A stretch of 32,877 bases of DNA, taken from the NCBI GenBank assembly GCA_049421025.1, contig JBMSMG010000013.1, positions 1-32,877 on the forward strand. Reading direction: 5' to 3'. Below are positions 29,536 through 32,877 of this stretch, in pieces. The position numbers and the translations under genes were made by a program. The DNA is from RGUW01 sp049421025 (GTDB taxonomy: Bacteria > Cyanobacteriota > Cyanobacteriia > PCC-6307 > Cyanobiaceae). How positions within the stretch are numbered: the stretch's first letter is position 1; each line of letters begins with the position of its first letter. Below the pieces are notes generated by a model. The model made no database searches and was not told where the DNA came from. It saw only the letters and a list, made by a program, of their open reading frames with translations.

Positions 29536-30137
29536 TATCACCGGTTGCGGAGCGTGGCCTTGGCATTTGGGGTCTGCTCCGGTCGGGTGTCTGTTGCTCG
29601 CACATGGGGTTCTGCCGCCAAGGGCAGAGAGCGCTGCAGGGTCACGTCTCTGTTCAGAGATGCTCGGGGCTTGACCTGAACGGTTGTGACCCGGGCCCGG
29701 GTTATGCAGCCCGGGATGTCACACAGGGTGCATTCGCTGTGGCATATCGCTCATCGGCTACGGGGTGGCGTCCGCGCTGCGCCACCGAGGATGTTGTTGC
29801 CTGCGGCATTTCGGGCACACCTCCTGCGTGTGCACCGGCTCGGGTGATCCCTGGCCGGACTCTGTTGGAGGGTGAAGGTCGGGTCGGCTCCCGCTCCTCC
29901 CCTCAACTTCAATGTAGGTCGTTGCTGCTGTTGCAGCCGGTCTGGGCGGTTCCTGTTCCCGAACCTGCTCTCATCAGGGCGGTTCTCACGGCCATGCGGT
30001 GGGGTCTGCCGACCAGGGGTGGTGAGGGCCGAATCGATCGGTTCGGCTCTCCTGATCGTGCTCTCGATCTGGCGCCGCGAAGGTGTGTGCACCGGGGCGA
30101 ACGACACCCCGCGTCCTGATCCTTCGCCATCCGAACC

Positions 30138-30560
30138 ATGCGAACCCTGCGTTCTTCGTCTGCTTCTGCTTTTGATCTGTTTGATCGCATCGAGCAGCAG
30201 CTCAGCCAGCAACTGCAGAGCGCCGAGCGCGTGCCTGCCGCCGAGGTGCATGAAACCCCCGATGCCTACCGGGTGGTTGTCGAGTTGCCCGGCGTCGCCA
30301 AGGACGCCATCGACGTCAAGGCCACCGATCGCAACCTGGTGATCAGTGCCGAGCGCCGCAGTCCTGAAGCCGAGCAGAGCGAGACCCAGCCCAACCTGCT
30401 GGTGAGCGAGTTTCGCTACGGAACCTGGAGCCGCAGCTTCCGCTTCCCCCAGCCGATCGAGCGCGACCAGCTGGTGGCCAACTACCAGGGCGGGCTGCTC
30501 AGCATCACCGCCCCCAAGGCCAACACCGTGACCTCGGTTCAGGTGAAGGTCGAGGGCTGA
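30138..30560 (+). CDS. hspA: Small heat-shock protein (Hsp20/alpha-crystallin), 140 aa
   Basis: ATP-independent holdase chaperone; in cyanobacteria HspA protects membranes and phycobilisomes under heat and oxidative stress. A short N-terminal arm (FDLFDRIEQQLSQQLQ) precedes an alpha-crystallin domain at about residues 35-130: VHETPDAYRVVVELPGVAKD, AIDVKATDRNLVISAERR, then RSFRFPQPIERDQLVANYQG and GLLSITAPK. The canonical C-terminal IxI/V tail is not obvious; VQVKV is the nearest match. The long non-coding stretch upstream and the absence of a clear ribosome binding site before the ATG leave room for leader-based control. No CIRCE element was seen. A terminator follows 42 nt later. Confidence 0.95.
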   Translation: MRTLRSSSASAFDLFDRIEQQLSQQLQSAERVPAAEVHETPDAYRVVVELPGVAKDAIDVKATDRNLVISAERRSPEAEQSETQPNLLVSEFRYGTWSRSFRFPQPIERDQLVANYQGGLLSITAPKANTVTSVQVKVEG

Positions 30561-30602
30561 GCGCCCTGCATAGGCCCGCTTCACACCATGAGAACACCCC
30601 TG

Positions 30603-30628
30603 CCCCCGGCGTAAGTCGGGGGTTTTTT
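30603..30628 (+). terminator. Rho-independent terminator after hsp20
   Basis: CCCCCG / CGGGGG stem (extendable by C-G and G-U pairs) around GTAA, followed by six T residues. It is 42 nt past the hsp20 stop and 36 nt before the methyltransferase start. Confidence 0.9.
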
Positions 30629-30663
30629 GTGCTGCCAGAGCGAATGGTGCTCTGGTTAGGGTC

Positions 30664-31341
30664 ATGGTTCACCTGCTGCGGGGGGCTGTGGTTGTCGAGG
30701 TGCTGAGCGAGGCCCAGCGCCGCAAGTGGGACGGCAGCGACGATCTGCTCTTTTACGCCGAACCGCGGTTTGTGCAGCATCTCGATGAGGCCTTTCGCGA
30801 GCGGCTCACGGTGCTCTACCGCGAGCATCTGCCGGCTGGGGCTGTGGTGCTCGATCTGATGTCGAGCTGGGTGTCGCACCTGCCCGATGAGGTGATCTAC
30901 GAGCGTGTCATCGGCCACGGCCTCAACGAGAAAGAGCTGGCTGCCAACAAGCGGCTCGATAGCCACTGGCTGCAGAACCTCAACCTCGATCAGCACATCC
31001 CCCTCAAAGACAGCAGCGTGGATGCGGTGCTGATCGTGGCGGGCTGGCAGTACCTGCAGTACCCCGAGGCAGTGGCCGCCGAGCTGCTGCGCATCACCCG
31101 CCCCGGTGGCCAGCTGATTGTGGCGTTCTCAAACCGCATGTTCTTCACCAAGGCGCCGCAGATCTGGGCCGACGGCAGCGACCGCGACCATCTGGCTTAT
31201 GTGGCCAAGGTGCTGATGGCCCAGGGCTGGCCCAGGCCTGAGCTGATCGCCGAGCAGACCCGCGCCAAGGGCTGGAAGGGCCTGATCGGCGGCACGGGCG
31301 ATCCCTTTTTTGCGGTGATCGCCACCAGGCCAGGCCATTGA
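30664..31341 (+). CDS. SAM-dependent methyltransferase domain protein, 225 aa
   Basis: Class I methyltransferase fold of the UbiE/COQ5-like superfamily, with a modified motif I (VVLDLMSSWVSHLP instead of DxGxGxG). Motif II/III equivalents are SVDAVLIVAGWQYLQYPEAV, and the post-II segment LLRITRPGGQLIVAFSNRMF is the usual strand pair. The N-terminal ~40 residues (FYAEPRFVQHLDEAFRERLT) match a cyanobacterial subgroup. The altered glycine loop means SAM binding should be considered likely, not certain. ATG 30664 may be one of several starts; a later GTG (VVVEVLSE) is possible. Its own promoter must lie between the hsp20 terminator and 30664. Confidence 0.8.
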   Translation: MVHLLRGAVVVEVLSEAQRRKWDGSDDLLFYAEPRFVQHLDEAFRERLTVLYREHLPAGAVVLDLMSSWVSHLPDEVIYERVIGHGLNEKELAANKRLDSHWLQNLNLDQHIPLKDSSVDAVLIVAGWQYLQYPEAVAAELLRITRPGGQLIVAFSNRMFFTKAPQIWADGSDRDHLAYVAKVLMAQGWPRPELIAEQTRAKGWKGLIGGTGDPFFAVIATRPGH

Positions 31342-31389
31342 TTGCAGCGTCAGAGCGCCTGGGTTGCCCGCGGTTGGCTTTGGCGCTGT

Positions 31390-32877
31390 TCAACCTTCAG
31401 CGCGCTGCGCCTCGGCGATCAGCCGTTGCACCCGCTCGAGCAGAGTTTCGTTGCTGAAGCGGCTGTTGAGCCGCTCCACCAGCAGCGGAAACGCCAGCGG
31501 CCCCGGCCGGGCAGTGCGCTCGAGCTGCCAGCGGCAGCTGGCCATGCGCGCCAGGGCCGCCTGCAGCCGCGGGTGCTCGAGTTGCTGCTCGAGTACCTCG
31601 CGGCGGGCCTGCTCGAGCAGCAGATGGTCGGGTTCGTGTTTTTGAAAGACGTCAAACAGCAGCGCAGCGCTGATCTGCAGCTGGCCGCCGGTTTTGCTTT
31701 GGCCCGGCATGGCCTGAGTGATCAGACCGCTCACCTGGGCAATGGCGCGAAAGCGGCGCCGGCATAACTCTGAAAAGTTCAGCGCCTGCTCGAGGTCGGT
31801 ATCCAGCTGCTCGACCTCGAGCAACTCGTCGCCATGGAGCTCGAGCAGCTCGTCAAAGGGGTAGCCCTTGGGGGCCAAGAGCTCAAAGCCGTAGTCGTTG
31901 ACCGACACGGTGATCGTGCTGGCCCGGTGCCGCGCCAGTCGCCAGGCCCACAGAAAACCGATGCCCTCATGCACGAAGCGCCCCTCAAAGGGGAACACAA
32001 ACAGGTGGCTGCCTTCGCGGCTGTTGCAGTGCTCAAGCAGCAGCTCATCGCTTCGGGGCAGTCTTGAGAGGTTGTTCTGCCGTTGCAGCAGCGGCTCGAG
32101 GGCCTGCAGTTCGGGGGTGTCGAGGGCCATGTCACCGGCGAGGGCCTTGGCGCAGCGGTCGACCTCGTCGCGCAAGGCGCTGCTGAGCAGGTCAGAGAGG
32201 GCCATCTGACCACCGGCCCAGGCGGGCACGGTGGTGCTCTTTTTGCTGGTGGCCTTGACCTGGGCGGTCATCTCGCGCAGGCGCACGAATTCGAGCTGAC
32301 GGCCTGCAAAGAAGAACACATCACCGGCTTTGAGCTTGCCGATGAAGCTCTCTTCGACATGCCCCAGCACGGCCCCGCGCACGAACCGCACGGTGACCGA
32401 GCGATCGGCGGTGATCGTGCCGATGTTGAAGCGATGGCTTCTGGCGATCGACTTGTCGAGCACGCGGTAGCGGAAGGGCTGAGCTGCCGCGGCTGGTTCG
32501 TCGTCGTTGAGGTTGCAACGCACCAGTTTTCGGTACCGGGGATAGGCCGCCAGGCTTTGGCCCCCGTGCTCCAGAAAGTCAAGGCACCACTGCCACTGGG
32601 CCTCGCTGAGGGTGCGGAAGCTCCAGCTCTGGTGCACGCTCGCCAGCTCCTGCTCGGGCACAAACCCCGGCCCGCAGGCCAGGGTCACCAGGTGCTGCAG
32701 CAGCACATCGAGCGGCAGGTTCGGCGGCCTGCGGTGCTCGACCAGCCCATTGGCCAGCCCGCGGCGCATGGCGCTGACCTCGAGCAGCTCAAGCGCGTTG
32801 GTCGGCATGAACAGCACCTGTGAGGTGCCGCCGGGGCAGTGGGCGCTGCGGCCGGCGCGCTGCAGCAGCCGCGCCAG
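31390..32877 (-). CDS. Lhr-type (ligase-associated) DEXH-box helicase, C-terminal 495 residues (start lies outside the window)
   Basis: The reading frame enters from the right edge, in frame, with LARLLQRAGRSAHCPGGTSQ, which is superfamily 2 helicase motif VI (Q-R-x-G-R). Downstream are the Lhr-specific winged-helix and core blocks: GDVFFFAGRQLEFVRLREMT, VPAWAGGQMALSDLLSSAL, and SHLFVFPFEGRFVHEGIGFL, with a coiled C terminus. This is the ligase-associated DNA damage response helicase family, in which the usual partners are an ATP-dependent ligase, PdeM and an exonuclease. The TGA is at 31390, 48 nt from the convergent methyltransferase. The N-terminal helicase motifs (Walker A, DEXH) are beyond the window. 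Confidence 0.92.
   Translation of the reverse strand: MARLLQRAGRSAHCPGGTSQVLFMPTNALELLEVSAMRRGLANGLVEHRRPPNLPLDVLLQHLVTLACGPGFVPEQELASVHQSWSFRTLSEAQWQWCLDFLEHGGQSLAAYPRYRKLVRCNLNDDEPAAAAQPFRYRVLDKSIARSHRFNIGTITADRSVTVRFVRGAVLGHVEESFIGKLKAGDVFFFAGRQLEFVRLREMTAQVKATSKKSTTVPAWAGGQMALSDLLSSALRDEVDRCAKALAGDMALDTPELQALEPLLQRQNNLSRLPRSDELLLEHCNSREGSHLFVFPFEGRFVHEGIGFLWAWRLARHRASTITVSVNDYGFELLAPKGYPFDELLELHGDELLEVEQLDTDLEQALNFSELCRRRFRAIAQVSGLITQAMPGQSKTGGQLQISAALLFDVFQKHEPDHLLLEQARREVLEQQLEHPRLQAALARMASCRWQLERTARPGPLAFPLLVERLNSRFSNETLLERVQRLIAEAQRAEG

Larger units (their letters stand above)
29452..30137. other. 686-nt stretch without a credible protein gene; rich in inverted repeats
   Basis: Open frames here (for example 29604-30119 plus) have shadow-like composition and no recognisable motif. 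Instead a run of perfect short inverted repeats is present: AGGCGCCC/GGGCGCCT (29514-29535), CGGAGC/GCTCCG (29548-29581), TCTGCC/GGCAGA (29611-29628) and TCTCT-GTTC-AGAGA (29647-29660). Further ones are GTGAC-CCGGGC/GCCCGG-GAT-GTCAC (29686-29722), GGTGGCG/CGCCACC (29764-29786) and GCACAC/GTGTGC (29815-29833). From about 29840 to 30137 I see nothing definite. tmRNA, RNase P RNA, SRP RNA and 6S hallmarks were not found. It may encode a structured RNA or be a decayed gene; the hsp20 promoter must be near its right end. Confidence 0.45.

Noticed and set aside
29604..30119. 171-codon plus-strand frame in the long non-coding stretch
   Set aside because: Cys/Arg/Gly-rich sequence without domain pattern, no ribosome binding site, and it runs across several strong hairpins. 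Left as non-coding, though a decayed gene is not excluded.
29452..30137. tmRNA, RNase P RNA, SRP RNA or 6S RNA in the long gap
   Set aside because: None of the hallmark sequences (tag reading frame with tRNA-like end, GAGGAAAGTCC block, GGAAGCA-type SRP loop) was found on either strand by eye.
30000..30137. CIRCE (TTAGCACTC-N9-GAGTGCTAA) before hsp20
   Set aside because: No such inverted repeat is present in the upstream region.

Overview
The window looks like a chromosomal segment of a unicellular picocyanobacterium of the Synechococcus/Cyanobium group (alpha-cyanobacteria). The base composition is GC-rich and genes are packed with 1-8 nt overlaps. Core photosynthetic and chloroplast-lineage genes are present: class II fructose-bisphosphate aldolase, phosphoribulokinase, accD, a photosystem I accumulation factor, DUF3685/Ycf55-like, DUF3727, a CSP41-like protein and cyAbrB. 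I see no insertion sequence, integrase, phage gene, CRISPR array, tRNA or rRNA. The segment is mostly housekeeping, with a more accessory right half (about 24-31 kb).

Layout. 1-12.8 kb is almost entirely minus strand. It holds the start of fba, a 37-residue protein with its own terminator, then a coupled accD / secreted-protein / Gfo-Idh-MocA-oxidoreductase run and a prepilin peptidase with a small partner. These are followed by prk, leuB, lpxD, proB, yqeG, DUF3727, ruvX, a GNAT-like protein and a membrane-anchored CofE-like (F420 gamma-glutamyl ligase family) protein. 12.9-15.1 kb is plus strand: a PIN-PhoH ATPase, a cyAbrB regulator ending in a textbook terminator, and a small ORF. 15.2-20.9 kb returns to minus: fumC, a thioredoxin-like PSI accumulation factor, DUF3685, a PerR/Slr1738-like Fur protein, hisA and a Coq4-family protein. 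Divergent from these is a CSP41-like epimerase, convergent with pgsA, followed by a CBS-domain protein.

22.9-25.9 kb (minus) is an overlapping set: a membrane-anchored protein with a proline-rich tail, a PdeM-like phosphoesterase, a glutathione S-transferase and a gamma-glutamylcyclotransferase-like protein. Divergent from it is a tight plus-strand cassette: a 26-residue membrane peptide, a short phosphoribosyltransferase, a nucleoside 2-deoxyribosyltransferase and a 60-residue acidic protein. It is joined by 4-nt overlaps at two junctions and appears to start its last gene on CTG. Then come a fatty acid desaturase, an SDR oxidoreductase, a small Cys-rich protein behind a sequence that fits the cyanobacterial LexA-box consensus, and a 0.69-kb non-coding stretch dense in inverted repeats. 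The window closes with a small heat-shock protein, a methyltransferase and the C-terminal part of an Lhr-type DNA repair helicase.

How the genes fit together: carbon fixation and lipid/amino-acid synthesis (fba, prk, accD, leuB, lpxD, proB, hisA, fumC, pgsA, desaturase) form the metabolic core. A second theme is stress and DNA maintenance (RuvX, PerR-like, GST, PdeM, Lhr-like helicase, Hsp20, putative LexA target). The best places to look for something undescribed are the phosphoribosyltransferase/deoxyribosyltransferase cassette, the LexA-box Cys-rich protein and the structured non-coding stretch next to it. All calls were made by reading the sequence; no database search was run.
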